Assembly (NCBI GenBank): GCA_009377445.1
Contig: WHUA01000010.1
Coordinates: 62,001 to 126,000, forward strand
DNA length: 64,000 bases
From: Alphaproteobacteria bacterium
GTDB taxonomy: Bacteria; Pseudomonadota; Alphaproteobacteria; UBA8366
Reading direction: 5' to 3'
The notes under the pieces are model-generated. The model was not told the DNA's origin and made no database searches. It worked only from the letters and a program-made list of their open reading frames with translations. A program made the translations under genes and the position numbers. Shown in pieces: positions 1-9,004 of this stretch. How positions within the stretch are numbered: position 1 is the first letter of the stretch; every line of letters begins with the position of its first letter.

Positions 1-625
1 CGAGCACGATCTGGAGCGGGCAGCGGATGCGGCGCAGGTCGTCGAGGAGCCAGTCGCCGCGGCTCACGCGAACGCTGGGATAGCGGGTGAGCCGGATGTT
101 CTCGTGCTGGATGTCGACGGCCTCATCGTCCGCGGATTCGGGGTGGTGCAGCATCAGCTTCAGCAGGTTGCGGCGCACGACGGCGCGGCGCTCGGCCTCC
201 GGCGCGTCCTCCGGCGGCATCTTCTCGTAGTCGGGCTCGTTGGCGCGGATCGACCTCACGCCGCCCGGCGAAATCAAGCTGAGCCGCGCCATGCGGTCGC
301 CGAAACGAACCGCCACATGCGCGCCGACCACGCTGCCGAACGAAAAGCCGGCGAGATAGACCGGTCCCTGCTTCGGCACCGCGGCGGCGATGCCGTCCCA
401 GCAATGGCGGAGGTACGCGTCGCGGTCCGCCTTCCGGTCGATCGGCGGCGACCGCCCGAAGCCGGGCAGGTCGAAGGCGTAGACCGTGAAATGCTCCGAC
501 AGCGGGCCGACATTGCGCACCCAGTGCTTCCAGGAGCCGACGCCGCCATGGGTCAGGACCAGCGGCGGGCCGGAGCCGCGGCGCTCCACATGCAGGCGCT
601 GGTGGATGCCGAGGGGATCGGACAC
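1..625 (-). CDS. alpha/beta hydrolase, C-terminus cut by window edge
   Basis: Alpha/beta-hydrolase fold enzyme with unknown substrate. Read from a GTG at 625; an in-frame TGA lies just upstream, so the N-terminus is well bounded. About 208 residues are visible and the frame runs off the left edge. The oxyanion-hole region reads LTHGG (about residues 24-28) and the nucleophile elbow GFSFG places Ser at about 95; the Asp and His lie beyond the window. It is closely similar to the next gene: both share HWVRNVGPLSEHFTV. It begins 4 nt after that gene's stop and has no strong ribosome site of its own, so the two are probably translated together. It may be a carboxylesterase or a C-C bond hydrolase (meta-cleavage type); the sequence does not decide. 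Confidence 0.82.
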   Translation of the reverse strand, partial: MSDPLGIHQRLHVERRGSGPPLVLTHGGVGSWKHWVRNVGPLSEHFTVYAFDLPGFGRSPPIDRKADRDAYLRHCWDGIAAAVPKQGPVYLAGFSFGSVVGAHVAVRFGDRMARLSLISPGGVRSIRANEPDYEKMPPEDAPEAERRAVVRRNLLKLMLHHPESADDEAVDIQHENIRLTRYPSVRVSRGDWLLDDLRRIRCPLQIVL

Positions 626-629
626 CGGG

Positions 630-1433
630 CTATCCGTCCCGCGTCAGGAAGTCGATCAGCCGGCGGTTGACCTCGGGCGCGTTCTCGTAGGCCGACCAGT
701 GCCCCGCCTTGGGGATGCGGTGCACCTCCACCTCGGGAATGACGGCGCGGATCTGGGCGATGCTCTCGTCGGCGGGACGGAAGTCGAAGTCGTCCTTCTC
801 GCCCCACAGCAGCATCAGCTTGCAGGTGATTTTTTCCAGGTTCTCCGCCAGGCCGCCGCCGCGGCTGACCTTGCGGCTGTCGTACGTCGTGTGGTCGACG
901 CAGTAGCGCTGGATCTCGATCGCCTGCTCGTCCAGCGATTCGTAGTAGAACAGCATATGCTGCAGCAGGTTGTGGCGAACCGTCTTCTGCATCAACTCTT
1001 CATTGCCGCGCGCCGCCTTGTAGCTCATCATGTTGCGGAAACCGCCCTTCCTGGGGGGAAAGCCGCCGGGGGATATCAGGGCGAGATGGCTCACCCGGTC
1101 CCCGAGCCGTCCGGACAGGTAGGTCGAGATCGCGCCGCCGAAGGAAAAGCCGGCGAAACGCAGCTTTTCCGGCCCGGGGAAGCGGCGGCCGATCTCGCGG
1201 TAGACGATGTCGAGGTATTCGTCGCCCGGCAATTCCTTGGGCACCGGCGCGGATTCGCCGTAGCAGGGCAGGTCGAAGGCGTGCACGGTGAAATGCTCGG
1301 ACAGCGGCCCGACGTTGCGGACCCAGTGCCGCCAGCAGCCGAAGCCGCCATGCAGCATGATCAAGGGCGGCCCACTGCCCTCGGTATGGACGGCCATTAC
1401 GGGCTTTTTGGACACAGGCGCAGTTGTGGACAT
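630..1433 (-). CDS. alpha/beta hydrolase
   Basis: Complete 267-residue alpha/beta hydrolase. Oxyanion loop LHGG is at 28-30, the nucleophile elbow GFSFGG has Ser97, the acidic residue is in WGEKDD (about 214) and the catalytic His is at 245 in AGHW, so the triad looks intact. There is no signal peptide, so it is cytoplasmic. A later ATG (MAVHTEG) is a possible alternative start. It is the first gene of a two-gene operon with its paralogue and is divergent from an acyl-CoA dehydrogenase and CoA-transferase pair, which suggests hydrolysis of an ester or a ring-cleavage product that feeds CoA metabolism. That link is inferred from context. Confidence 0.87.
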   Translation of the reverse strand: MSTTAPVSKKPVMAVHTEGSGPPLIMLHGGFGCWRHWVRNVGPLSEHFTVHAFDLPCYGESAPVPKELPGDEYLDIVYREIGRRFPGPEKLRFAGFSFGGAISTYLSGRLGDRVSHLALISPGGFPPRKGGFRNMMSYKAARGNEELMQKTVRHNLLQHMLFYYESLDEQAIEIQRYCVDHTTYDSRKVSRGGGLAENLEKITCKLMLLWGEKDDFDFRPADESIAQIRAVIPEVEVHRIPKAGHWSAYENAPEVNRRLIDFLTRDG

Positions 1434-1487
1434 GGACGTCGCAATTCCTTCGCATCGGACAGGGATTTGCTCGAAAGCCGGGCTTTA

Positions 1488-1503
1488 CCGTACGGTCGTA
1501 CGG
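1488..1503. promoter_or_regulatory. perfect palindromic operator in divergent promoter region
   Basis: A 16-bp perfect inverted repeat, CCGTACGGTCGTACGG (7-bp arms around GT), lies in the 154-bp gap between the divergent hydrolase operon and the acyl-CoA dehydrogenase gene. The size and symmetry suit a TetR-family repressor, a common regulator of acyl-CoA operons, but no regulator gene lies next to it. Binding is inferred. Confidence 0.6.
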
Positions 1504-1587
1504 ACAGACCTCATGACGGGTGGTTACCCGCCCTCGCAAAAGAATACAATAAACGGCGGCAAGGCACACACTGCTGGAGCAGGCCCG

Positions 1588-2742
1588 ATGGAATTCGCCC
1601 TCTCGGAAGAGCAGGCGCTGATACAGGACTCCGCAAGGCGGATGGTCGAGCGCGACATCCGCCCGGTGCTCGACCGGAACGATCCCGACGTCTCCCTTCC
1701 CAAGGAGGAGATGCTGGGGATCTACAAGGTGCTCGCACCGCAGGGCCTGACCGCACCCCGCCTTTCCGCCGAGGAAGGCGGCGGCGGCCTCTCGATGGTG
1801 AACTACGGCCTGATGTATGAGCAGCTTCCGCCCTGGCTCGCCATCTCCGTCATGGGCCATGAATGCACGATCTCGCGCATCCATGCGGAGAGCACGCCGG
1901 AACAGCGGCAGCGCTTCCTGCCCGACCTGTTCGCCGGCAAGAAAATTTGCGGCAGCGCGACCTCGGAGCCGGGCGCCGGCTCGGACCCGCGCGGCATCGC
2001 CACCCGCATGCGGATCGAAGGCGACGAGATCGTCATCAACGGGCGCAAGATGTGGATCACCAACGGCTCGGTCGCCGACGTCATCGCCGTCGCCTGCGTC
2101 GGCGAGACCGACGCGAAGGGCCGGACCACGCTGAAGCGCGTCATCGTCGAGCCCGCCGAGACCGATGTGGAGATCCGCGAGATCGAGACGACCGGACTGC
2201 GCCAGGGCCATCTGGCGGAAGCGGTGTTCGAGGACTGCCGCGTGCCGCGCGGCAACCTGCTGGAAGCCGGCGGCGACGCGGCGCGCATGCTGACCGTCAC
2301 CTGGAACGGCAACCGGCCGCTTGTCGGCCTCGCCGCGGTTCACCTGGCGCAGAAGGCGCTCGACATGGCCTGCGAATACGCCGGCATCCGGGTGCAGTTC
2401 GACAAGCCGATCGCAGGCCACCAGCTCGTCCAGAAGAACCTCGCCGACATCGAGACCGCCGTCGTGACCAGCCGCCTCGTCTGCTACCACGCGCTGGAGG
2501 CGCTCGACCGCGGCCAGCGCTCGAATGGCCTCTCCGCCATGGCGAAGCGCTACGCCACCACCGCCTGCGAGCAGGCGATCAACCTCGCCATGCACGTCCA
2601 CGGCGGCATGGGCATCGCCTGCGAGACGGGGCTCGAGCGCATGCTGCGCGACTGCCGCATGCTGCCGGTGCCGGACGCGACCAACGAGATCCTGACCCTG
2701 ATCCAGGGCCGGGAGCTCACCGGGATCGCGGCGTTCCGGTGA
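1588..2742 (+). CDS. acyl-CoA dehydrogenase family protein
   Basis: FAD-dependent acyl-CoA dehydrogenase, 384 residues, the usual family length. The start is MEFALSEEQ, a typical family N-terminus; the open frame continues upstream without homology. The flavin/substrate stretch SEPGAGSDP, the WITNG motif and the C-terminal helical domain are present. At the place where medium-chain enzymes have the catalytic Glu (Y-E-G-T), this protein reads P-D-A-T, putting Asp at about 363. Some ACAD10/11-like and CaiA-like relatives differ here too, so it may act on an unusual acyl-CoA. The stop is 10 nt before a CoA-transferase gene, so the pair probably activates and then desaturates or reduces a carnitine-like or branched acid. 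Confidence 0.9.
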   Translation: MEFALSEEQALIQDSARRMVERDIRPVLDRNDPDVSLPKEEMLGIYKVLAPQGLTAPRLSAEEGGGGLSMVNYGLMYEQLPPWLAISVMGHECTISRIHAESTPEQRQRFLPDLFAGKKICGSATSEPGAGSDPRGIATRMRIEGDEIVINGRKMWITNGSVADVIAVACVGETDAKGRTTLKRVIVEPAETDVEIREIETTGLRQGHLAEAVFEDCRVPRGNLLEAGGDAARMLTVTWNGNRPLVGLAAVHLAQKALDMACEYAGIRVQFDKPIAGHQLVQKNLADIETAVVTSRLVCYHALEALDRGQRSNGLSAMAKRYATTACEQAINLAMHVHGGMGIACETGLERMLRDCRMLPVPDATNEILTLIQGRELTGIAAFR

Positions 2743-2752
2743 AGGAAAGCCG

Positions 2753-4855
2753 ATGACCGCGCTCGAGGGAATTGTCGTCGTCGAACGCGCCGGCCGTCTG
2801 GCCGGGGCGATCGGCGCCGCATTGCTGAGCGAGCTGGGCGCGACGGTGCTGCGGGTCGAGGACCCTTCGATGCCCGCCCCGCCGGAGCCGGAAGGCTGGC
2901 GGCGTCACCCGCTGGCGCTGGCCGGCAAGACGCGGATCAAGCTGTCGCACGATCGGGACGAGGCGCGGACGCAATGGCGCGAGATCCTGGCCCGCGCCGA
3001 CGTGCTGATCCAGTCGCCGCCGCTGCCGCCCGCTGAAGATGCCACGCCTGGATTGATCCGCTGCGATGTGTCGGCCTTCGGCAGCGCGGGCATGGATGGC
3101 CTTCCGGACGACGCCAACGAAGCGATCCTGCAGGCGATCGGCGGCATGATGTCGACCACGGGCGCGGAAGGCGGACCGCCGGAATTCATCGGCGCGCCGC
3201 TGGTCGAGTTCTTCGCCGGCGTCAACTGCGCCGCCGCCGTCGCCACCGCCTTGCGCGTGCGCGATACCGGCGGCCCGGCGCAACGCATCGACCTGTCCGC
3301 CTTCGACGCTAGCGTCGCGCTGACCGGCGCCTATCTCGGCCATATGCGAATCGGCAAGGCGCACGACGTGCGCGCGGGCTCGCGCCATCCGCTGTGCTGC
3401 CCCTGGAACGCCTACCGCACGCGGGACGGCTGGGTGCTGATGTGCTCCAGCACCGAGCCGCACTGGCGGCGCATCGCCGGGCTGATCGGGCGGCCGGAGC
3501 TGACGGATCAACCGGACTTCGCGGACACCAACGCGCGCCAGGCGAACCACCGGGCGGTCGACGCGGCGATCGAGGCGTGGACGCGCGGCAGGACGACGGT
3601 CGAGGCCGTGGCCGCCTTCGACGGCGCGGGAATTCCCGCCGGCCCGGTCGTCACCATACCGGAGCTGCTGGCCGCCGCGGACGCGCGGCCGGTGCGCCAG
3701 ATCGCGTTGCCGAACGGGCGGACGCAGGTCTGCCCCGCCCCGCTGATCGCGATGAGCCGGAGCCCGGCGCGCGCGGCGGACCGGGTGACGCCGTCGAAGA
3801 CGGACATCGCGCCGATCCTGGCGGCGCTTCGCCGGAAGGCTCCCGCGCAGCCGGACGCCGCGGCCGCCTTGCCGCTCGCCGGCATCCGGGTGATCGAGGT
3901 CGGCGTGTTCACCGCCGGGCCGCTCGGCACGCGCTACCTCGCCGACCTCGGCGCGGAGGTCATCAAGGTGGAACAGGCGGGCGGCGAGACCGGGCGCAAG
4001 TGGGCGCCCAACTTCGGCGGCGTGAGCGGCTATTTCGCGACCTACAACGCGGGCAAGCGGTCCATCGTCCTCGACCTGACGAGCAAAGACGACCAGGCGG
4101 CGCTGGAGCGGCTCGTGGCGTCGGCCGACGTGCTGCTGCAGAACCTCAAGGCGGGCGCGCTGGATCGCATGGGCTTCGGCCCCGACGACACGCTGAAGCG
4201 CCATCCCCGGCTGATCTACGTCTCGGTCTCCGGCTACGGCAGCAAGGGCGCGAAGTCCCCGGCGCTCGATACCGTGGTGCAGGCGCGGAGCGGCCTGATG
4301 TCGCTGATCCACTCACCGGAGACACCGATCAAGGCCGGCGCGTCGGTCGCCGACCTGCTCGCCTCGCATATCTCGCCGCTCGGCGTGCTGGCGGCGCTGC
4401 GCCACCGCGACCGCACCGGCGAAGGACAGCACATCGACATATCGATGCGCGACGCGCTGGCCTGGACGACGCAGCTCTCCTGGCCCGACGGCGCGCCGTC
4501 ACTGCCGGAATGCTGCCGCATCACGTGTTCCGACGGCTGGGTCGTCGCGCAGGGACCGGAAGCGCCGGCGCTGGCTGTGCTCGGCGAGGAAGGCGGCGCC
4601 AGCCTTTCCAGCGAGGAAGCGGGCGCTCGGCTGCGCGCAGCCGGGCTGGTCGCGACCCGCGTGCTGGAGCTCGACGAGCTGTTCCGCCTGCCGCTCTGCC
4701 GCGACCGAAACCTGTTCCTGGAAGCCGACACCCCCGGCGGCGTCCCCGCCCCCGTGCTGGCGACACCCTACGGCCTCACCCAGACCCCACTCCGGCCGGG
4801 CCGAACGATTCCCGCGCCTGGGGCGGATAACGAGTTGTTAACCACCTCCCAATAG
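2753..4855 (+). CDS. fused two-domain family III CoA-transferase (CaiB/BaiF)
   Basis: A 700-residue protein made of two tandem family III CoA-transferase domains (about 1-360 and 370-690); single-domain members are about 400 residues. The second domain has the conserved catalytic Asp in ASVADLLA (Asp534). In the first domain the matching position reads APLVEFFAG, with Glu152 instead of Asp. The enzyme therefore probably has one active half and one altered half. These enzymes move CoA between carboxylic acids through an aspartyl-CoA thioester. AAGGAA gives a good ribosome site ahead of ATG 2753. It is in an operon with the acyl-CoA dehydrogenase. Confidence 0.9.
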   Translation: MTALEGIVVVERAGRLAGAIGAALLSELGATVLRVEDPSMPAPPEPEGWRRHPLALAGKTRIKLSHDRDEARTQWREILARADVLIQSPPLPPAEDATPGLIRCDVSAFGSAGMDGLPDDANEAILQAIGGMMSTTGAEGGPPEFIGAPLVEFFAGVNCAAAVATALRVRDTGGPAQRIDLSAFDASVALTGAYLGHMRIGKAHDVRAGSRHPLCCPWNAYRTRDGWVLMCSSTEPHWRRIAGLIGRPELTDQPDFADTNARQANHRAVDAAIEAWTRGRTTVEAVAAFDGAGIPAGPVVTIPELLAAADARPVRQIALPNGRTQVCPAPLIAMSRSPARAADRVTPSKTDIAPILAALRRKAPAQPDAAAALPLAGIRVIEVGVFTAGPLGTRYLADLGAEVIKVEQAGGETGRKWAPNFGGVSGYFATYNAGKRSIVLDLTSKDDQAALERLVASADVLLQNLKAGALDRMGFGPDDTLKRHPRLIYVSVSGYGSKGAKSPALDTVVQARSGLMSLIHSPETPIKAGASVADLLASHISPLGVLAALRHRDRTGEGQHIDISMRDALAWTTQLSWPDGAPSLPECCRITCSDGWVVAQGPEAPALAVLGEEGGASLSSEEAGARLRAAGLVATRVLELDELFRLPLCRDRNLFLEADTPGGVPAPVLATPYGLTQTPLRPGRTIPAPGADNELLTTSQ

Positions 4856-4891
4856 CCTTGCCACTGGACTCTCGGACTGAAGGACTTTGCC

Positions 4892-5635
4892 ATGACCAAA
4901 CCCGGCGTTCTGGCGATTGCCGCGCTCGTCGCGCTGGCGCTCTCCCTCCCCTCCGGCGCCTACGCGGACCCGCCCTGGGCGCGCGGCGACAGCCACGGCA
5001 AAGGCAACAAGCACGACAAGCACGGCGGCAAGGGCAAGGTCAAAGGCCGGGCCGGCGACTGTAAATACGAATACAAGTACGGCCCGCGCGGCTACGAAGA
5101 GAAATGGAAGTGCGACAGCGCCGGCTACTTCCAGCCGGGCCCGCCGCCCTGGGCGCCGGCGCACGGGTATCGCCGGAAGCAGGGCGGAGGCAGCTACGCC
5201 TTCCCGACCGGGCTGCTCGGCGGGCGTTGCCGGGCGGACCTGCTCGACGGGCCGACGATCGGCGGGCTGGTCGGCGCCGCCGCGGGCGGCCTCGCCGGCG
5301 CGCAGATCGGCAAGGGCAAGGGGCAGCTCGCGGCGACGGCGGTCGGCACGCTGGTCGGCTTCGTCCTCGGCCAGCAGGTCGGCCAGAGCCTCGCCCGCGC
5401 CGAGGAAACCTGCTTCAGCCGCACCTTCGAGCACGTGCCCGACCGCGAGACGATCGTCTGGAACGACGGCGGGCATAACGCGCAGTATCAGGTGATGCCC
5501 GTCCGCACGTCGGAGCCGATGAACGGCATGTACTGCCGCGAGTACCAGGCGAAGGCGACGGTCGGCGGGAAAGTTTCCGAAACCTACGGCACCGCCTGCC
5601 GCCAGCCGGACGGAAGCTGGAAGCTGATGAACTGA
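4892..5635 (+). CDS. exported glycine-zipper, 17-kDa surface-antigen-like protein
   Basis: 247 residues with a clear signal peptide (cleavage near AYADPP). The mature part starts with a Lys/His/Gly-rich low-complexity stretch, followed by a glycine-zipper segment (about 122-165, with GGLVGAAAGGLAGAQIG) that likely inserts in or packs against the outer membrane. The C-terminal domain resembles the RT0821/Lpp0805-type surface antigen (YCREYQ ... GTACRQPDGSWK). It is probably an outer-membrane or periplasmic structural protein. There is no lipobox Cys. It stands alone; the kilobase neighbours are unrelated. Confidence 0.75.
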   Translation: MTKPGVLAIAALVALALSLPSGAYADPPWARGDSHGKGNKHDKHGGKGKVKGRAGDCKYEYKYGPRGYEEKWKCDSAGYFQPGPPPWAPAHGYRRKQGGGSYAFPTGLLGGRCRADLLDGPTIGGLVGAAAGGLAGAQIGKGKGQLAATAVGTLVGFVLGQQVGQSLARAEETCFSRTFEHVPDRETIVWNDGGHNAQYQVMPVRTSEPMNGMYCREYQAKATVGGKVSETYGTACRQPDGSWKLMN

Positions 5636-5745
5636 CGGGACGCGGCGACTGGGGCGACTGCGGCGAAAGAGGCTTGCCCTGTGCTTTCATTCCCAATAGT
5701 GTGCGGCGCACGATTGGGGACGATTTGGATATCGGGACCAAGACA

Positions 5746-6246
5746 GTGCCACTGCAATTCTCCCGCCTGCGCATCCTCGTCATCGACGACAACGACTTCA
5801 TGCGGAGCCTGTACCGGCAGCTCCTGCATGCGATCGGATTCCCCTACAATCACGTCAGGGAAGCGACGGACGGCGCGGCGGCGATCGACTATCTCGAGGC
5901 CTACGACTGCGATCTGGTGATCTGCGACCTCAACATGAAGCCGATGAACGGCAAGAAGTTCACGCGCTACATCCGGACCAACCCGAAGAGCCCGGACCCC
6001 TATCTCCCGATCATCGTCTGCACCGGCCATACCGAGCTGGTCCACGTCGCGCACGCCCGCGACGCCGGCGCGAACGAAATACTGCGCAAGCCGGTGACGG
6101 CGGCGTCGCTCTACTCGCGCCTGCACGCGGTCATCGAGTCGCCGCGACGCTTCATCATCACCCAGGATTTCGTCGGCCCCGACCGGCGGCGCCAGAACGT
6201 GCCGTTCGACGGCCCGGAGCGCCGCTCCGGCATCCTGGAAATCTGA
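5746..6246 (+). CDS. single-domain response regulator
   Basis: CheY-like receiver domain with no output domain. The acidic pair is in LVIDDND, the phosphoacceptor Asp in VICDLNM, the conserved Thr in CTGHTE and Lys in RKP. A short C-terminal tail (FVGPDRRRQ ... RRSGILEI) follows. The start is uncertain: GTG 5746 gives MPLQFSRLRILVIDDN, right for a receiver, but in-frame TTG 5725 has GGGGAC 5 nt upstream and TTG 5674 also opens the frame. No kinase is adjacent; two orphan histidine kinases lie elsewhere in the window, and any pairing with them is speculation. Confidence 0.85.
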   Translation: MPLQFSRLRILVIDDNDFMRSLYRQLLHAIGFPYNHVREATDGAAAIDYLEAYDCDLVICDLNMKPMNGKKFTRYIRTNPKSPDPYLPIIVCTGHTELVHVAHARDAGANEILRKPVTAASLYSRLHAVIESPRRFIITQDFVGPDRRRQNVPFDGPERRSGILEI

Positions 6247-6356
6247 GAACCCATACGCCGTCAGGGGCCGCCGGCACGGGCCGCCGGCAATGTGCCAAGG
6301 CGGCGGCGATGCGCTATGCTTTTCCCAGGCGTAAGAAAAACCAAAGGAGAGGAACG

Positions 6357-6773
6357 ATGGAAATCCACCGTGCAGGCAAGCGGCCGACCAAGCAGGCCCC
6401 GGCCGAGAATTTCACCGGCGTCGTGCTGCAAGACCCGGTCGTGGTCGGTAAATCGCCGTCGCGGATGCGTGCGACGAACGTGCACTTCACCCCCGGCGCG
6501 CGGACGGCCTGGCACAGCCACCCGGTCGGCCAGGTGCTCTATGCCGTCTCCGGCGTCGGCCGCGTCCAGCTCGAAGGCGAGCCGGTGCAGATCCTGCACC
6601 CCGGCGACACGGCGCTCATCCCGCCGAACACCCGCCACTGGCACGGCGCCGCGCCCGACATGCTGTTCACCCACCTCGCCATGTCGGAGATCAACGACAA
6701 GGGCGAAGGCACCGCGTGGTTCGAGCATGTCAGCGACGCGGATTACGGCAAGAAGCCGGCGCCTGTGGCGTGA
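6357..6773 (+). CDS. cupin, (R)-hydroxynitrile-lyase-like metalloprotein
   Basis: 138-residue single-domain cupin starting MEIHRAGKRP, preceded by AGGAGAGG. The metal site reads W-H-S-H-P-V-G-Q, giving His53, His55 and Gln59, with His94 in TRHWHGA. From what I know of the family this three-His, one-Gln set and its spacing match the Mn-dependent bacterial hydroxynitrile lyase cupins. Related proteins are often annotated as carboxymuconolactone-decarboxylase-associated cupins. The true substrate is unknown. It stands alone, followed by a cluster of palindromic repeats. Confidence 0.85.
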   Translation: MEIHRAGKRPTKQAPAENFTGVVLQDPVVVGKSPSRMRATNVHFTPGARTAWHSHPVGQVLYAVSGVGRVQLEGEPVQILHPGDTALIPPNTRHWHGAAPDMLFTHLAMSEINDKGEGTAWFEHVSDADYGKKPAPVA

Positions 6774-6790
6774 GCCGCACGCCGGGGTCT

Positions 6791-6935
6791 CTCATCCCGG
6801 CCTTGTCGAAGCATCTGCGCGTACTCATCCTTCGACAGGCTCAGGATGAGGGTGGATGGAATTGATCTTACAAAAGAATCCTCATGCTGAGCCTGTCGAA
6901 GCATGAGCTTCAGGCACAACGCATGCTGAGCCTTT
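6791..6935. repeat. cluster of TTCGACAGGCTCAGGATGAG-type palindromic repeats
   Basis: Several copies of a dispersed intergenic repeat with core CTTCGACAGGCTCAGGATGAG in both orientations: about 6791-6813, 6824-6851 and 6880-6907, plus a partial near 6921. They fill the 170-bp gap between the convergent cupin and GDYXXLXY genes. Further copies occur near 8952, 11990, 12041, 34946, 35018, 58568, 58620 and 58728. They can form stem-loops and may stop transcription. Confidence 0.75.
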
Positions 6936-6945
6936 CCGCAGCGCC

Positions 6946-7491
6946 CTAGAACAGCTTCTCTTCGTAGCGCGTCACGCCGTCGATGAGCACGGCCTTTATT
7001 CCGGCGTTGCCGAAGCGGTCGACGGCGACGAGGATCGATACCTTGCCGTCCCGGCGCGGGCGCTCGATCTCCCGCCCTTCGCCCTCCGGCACAAAATACT
7101 CTTCGATGCCGTAACGCATCTCGACGGCCTTGACCCCGCGTGCGTCATACCGGATCTCGCCTTTTATGACGACAGCGCCGGGTTGAGGCTCCGGCCGAGC
7201 CGAATGGACCGAGACGGGTTTCCAGAACGGCGCATCCTCGCGCAGCGTCACGTACAGCGTCTCGCCTGGCTTGAAGACACCCGGCATGCCGGGCAGGCCG
7301 GCATCGAGCCTGTTGATCGCATAGCGCAGGATCACGTAGTCGCCACGAAACAGCGAGCGCGGATCGACGGGCTGCGTCTCCAGCAGCACCGGCGTTCCGG
7401 TGGCAAGCGTCCATTGCTTCACGCCGACGATCGCGATCAGCGCGATCGTCTGCAGCGCGACGGCGACGATGAGGCCGAGGCGGACGCTCAT
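6946..7491 (-). CDS. GDYXXLXY-family membrane-anchored protein
   Basis: 181 residues. A single N-terminal hydrophobic segment (about 5-25) anchors an extracytoplasmic domain. The family signature is visible as GDYVILRY near 50-57. Members are almost always encoded next to DUF2157 or DUF4401 membrane proteins, as here: the start ATG overlaps the upstream gene's stop by 4 nt. Function is unknown. Pairing and topology are the main facts that can be stated. Confidence 0.87.
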   Translation of the reverse strand: MSVRLGLIVAVALQTIALIAIVGVKQWTLATGTPVLLETQPVDPRSLFRGDYVILRYAINRLDAGLPGMPGVFKPGETLYVTLREDAPFWKPVSVHSARPEPQPGAVVIKGEIRYDARGVKAVEMRYGIEEYFVPEGEGREIERPRRDGKVSILVAVDRFGNAGIKAVLIDGVTRYEEKLF

Positions 7492-8918
7492 GCGGCGCCT
7501 CCTTCCGGCTCACGCTGCCCGAGGCCGCGGACCAGCCGCCGGCGCTGCGCCTCGAGCGCGTACCCACCGGCGCAGAGAAGCAGCCCGCCGCCGATGAAGA
7601 ACAAGGAGCGGTCCATCAGGCTCCACAGCCTGTCGAAGTAAAGGAGCAGCACGCCCAACACGAAGAAGACGAAGCCCGCATTGACCCGAAACGGGTCGCC
7701 CCTCTGATATCCGACATAGATGAGCCAGATGACGACGGCGTAGTAGAGCAGGGTGAAGCTGATGTAGACCGCAAGCTGCGGCATGCCATTGGGCGGAAGG
7801 ACGAGGCTGACGAGAATCAGGATCAGGATAGCGGCGAGCAGGGCCAATCCCGACCGCACCACGGCCGGAGCCAATGCATCGCGCGTTCGGCGCTGCACCA
7901 GGACGCCAAGTCCCACGACCACGAAAAGCGCGGCGAGCAGGAACGCTTTCAAGCCGGCGCTCGCCGCGAAGGCGCTGCCCGACCACAGGAAATCGCCATG
8001 AGCCCGCCCAAGGGTCAGCGCCAGCAGCGACAGCAAGGCGGCGACGATGCTGAAGCGCTGCACGATACTTGTCAGCGGGCGAAGCCGCTCGCGCCATTCC
8101 ATCATCACACCGGCCAGCATCAGCGCGACGGCAACCAGGAAAAATGCTTCCGCGACGGCGAAACGGTCGCTGGCCCTGTGGGCGAGAAAATGGTCCCAGT
8201 CGAGATACGTCATGACGCCCCAGACCAGCAGCGCCAGCATGGCAGTGCCCGCCGCGAAGCGCCATGTGTTCAGCAGGATCGGCGGCAGGAAGAGCGCCCA
8301 CGCGACGGCGAAGGGCCAATGAAACCGCCATTCGAAGTCGAATATCTCCATGCCGGACCACAGCGTGAGGATGATCAAGCCGAGCACCGCCGCGGGCTGC
8401 GAGCGCGCGAGCCAGGCGACGGCGAGCCCGCCCATCGACCAGAGCAAGATCGCGTTCGGGTAGTGCCCGCTGATGTGATAGATCTGCGCGATCAGGTTGA
8501 TGTTGGCCCCGAACAGGACCGTGCCGAGCAGCAGCAGCGCATGGGCGAAGGCGTTGGCCGTGCGGTCCGTCCGCGCCATCGCATAGCCCGCGGCCAGATA
8601 CGCCGCCCACATCCCGCCGAACAGGATGACCAGCTTGGCGAGCTTCGACAGCGCCTCCCAATTGGCGGCGAAGAACAGGATGACGCCCGTGCCGAGCAGC
8701 AGAACGCCCAGGATGGCGAAGGCCAGCGGCGCACGCCGCACGCCCGACACGTTCGCCGCCACATGGTCGAGAATGGCCGGCTGCCCTGCCGCCGTCACCC
8801 AGCCGCGCTCGACCCAGGACGGCAGGTCATTGCCCAGCCGCCGCAGATACGCCTTGGTCCGCAAAGTCCCCTCCCCGCCAGCGCGACACCGCCGCAACAA
8901 GTCAGCGTAGCAATTCAT
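7488..8918 (-). CDS. DUF2157 polytopic membrane protein
   Basis: About 476 residues from ATG 8918 (MNCYADLLRR); an in-frame TTG at 8942 could add eight. A soluble N-terminal region of roughly 70 residues is followed by about a dozen hydrophobic segments and a basic cytoplasmic tail. The N-terminal DUF2157 pattern (WVERGWVTAAGQ ... ILFFAANWE) is recognisable. It is the first gene of a coupled pair with the GDYXXLXY protein. The role is unknown; a membrane complex is inferred from the conserved pairing. Confidence 0.85.
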   Translation of the reverse strand: MNCYADLLRRCRAGGEGTLRTKAYLRRLGNDLPSWVERGWVTAAGQPAILDHVAANVSGVRRAPLAFAILGVLLLGTGVILFFAANWEALSKLAKLVILFGGMWAAYLAAGYAMARTDRTANAFAHALLLLGTVLFGANINLIAQIYHISGHYPNAILLWSMGGLAVAWLARSQPAAVLGLIILTLWSGMEIFDFEWRFHWPFAVAWALFLPPILLNTWRFAAGTAMLALLVWGVMTYLDWDHFLAHRASDRFAVAEAFFLVAVALMLAGVMMEWRERLRPLTSIVQRFSIVAALLSLLALTLGRAHGDFLWSGSAFAASAGLKAFLLAALFVVVGLGVLVQRRTRDALAPAVVRSGLALLAAILILILVSLVLPPNGMPQLAVYISFTLLYYAVVIWLIYVGYQRGDPFRVNAGFVFFVLGVLLLYFDRLWSLMDRSLFFIGGGLLLCAGGYALEAQRRRLVRGLGQREPEGGAA

Positions 8919-8951
8919 GCCGCAAGTTTCGCGCAGCGGCAATACCTTGCC

Positions 8952-9004
8952 CTCATGCCGAGTTTATCGAAGCTCGATCACGTTCGGCAGGCTCAGTGCG
9001 AAGG
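8952..9004. repeat. degenerate copies of the TTCGACAGGCTCA repeat
   Basis: Two degenerate facing copies (CTCATGCCGAGTTTATCGAA and TTCGGCAGGCTCAGTGCGAA) sit just upstream of the DUF2157 gene and reach into the 3' end of the small gene at 8993-9280. Confidence 0.5.
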
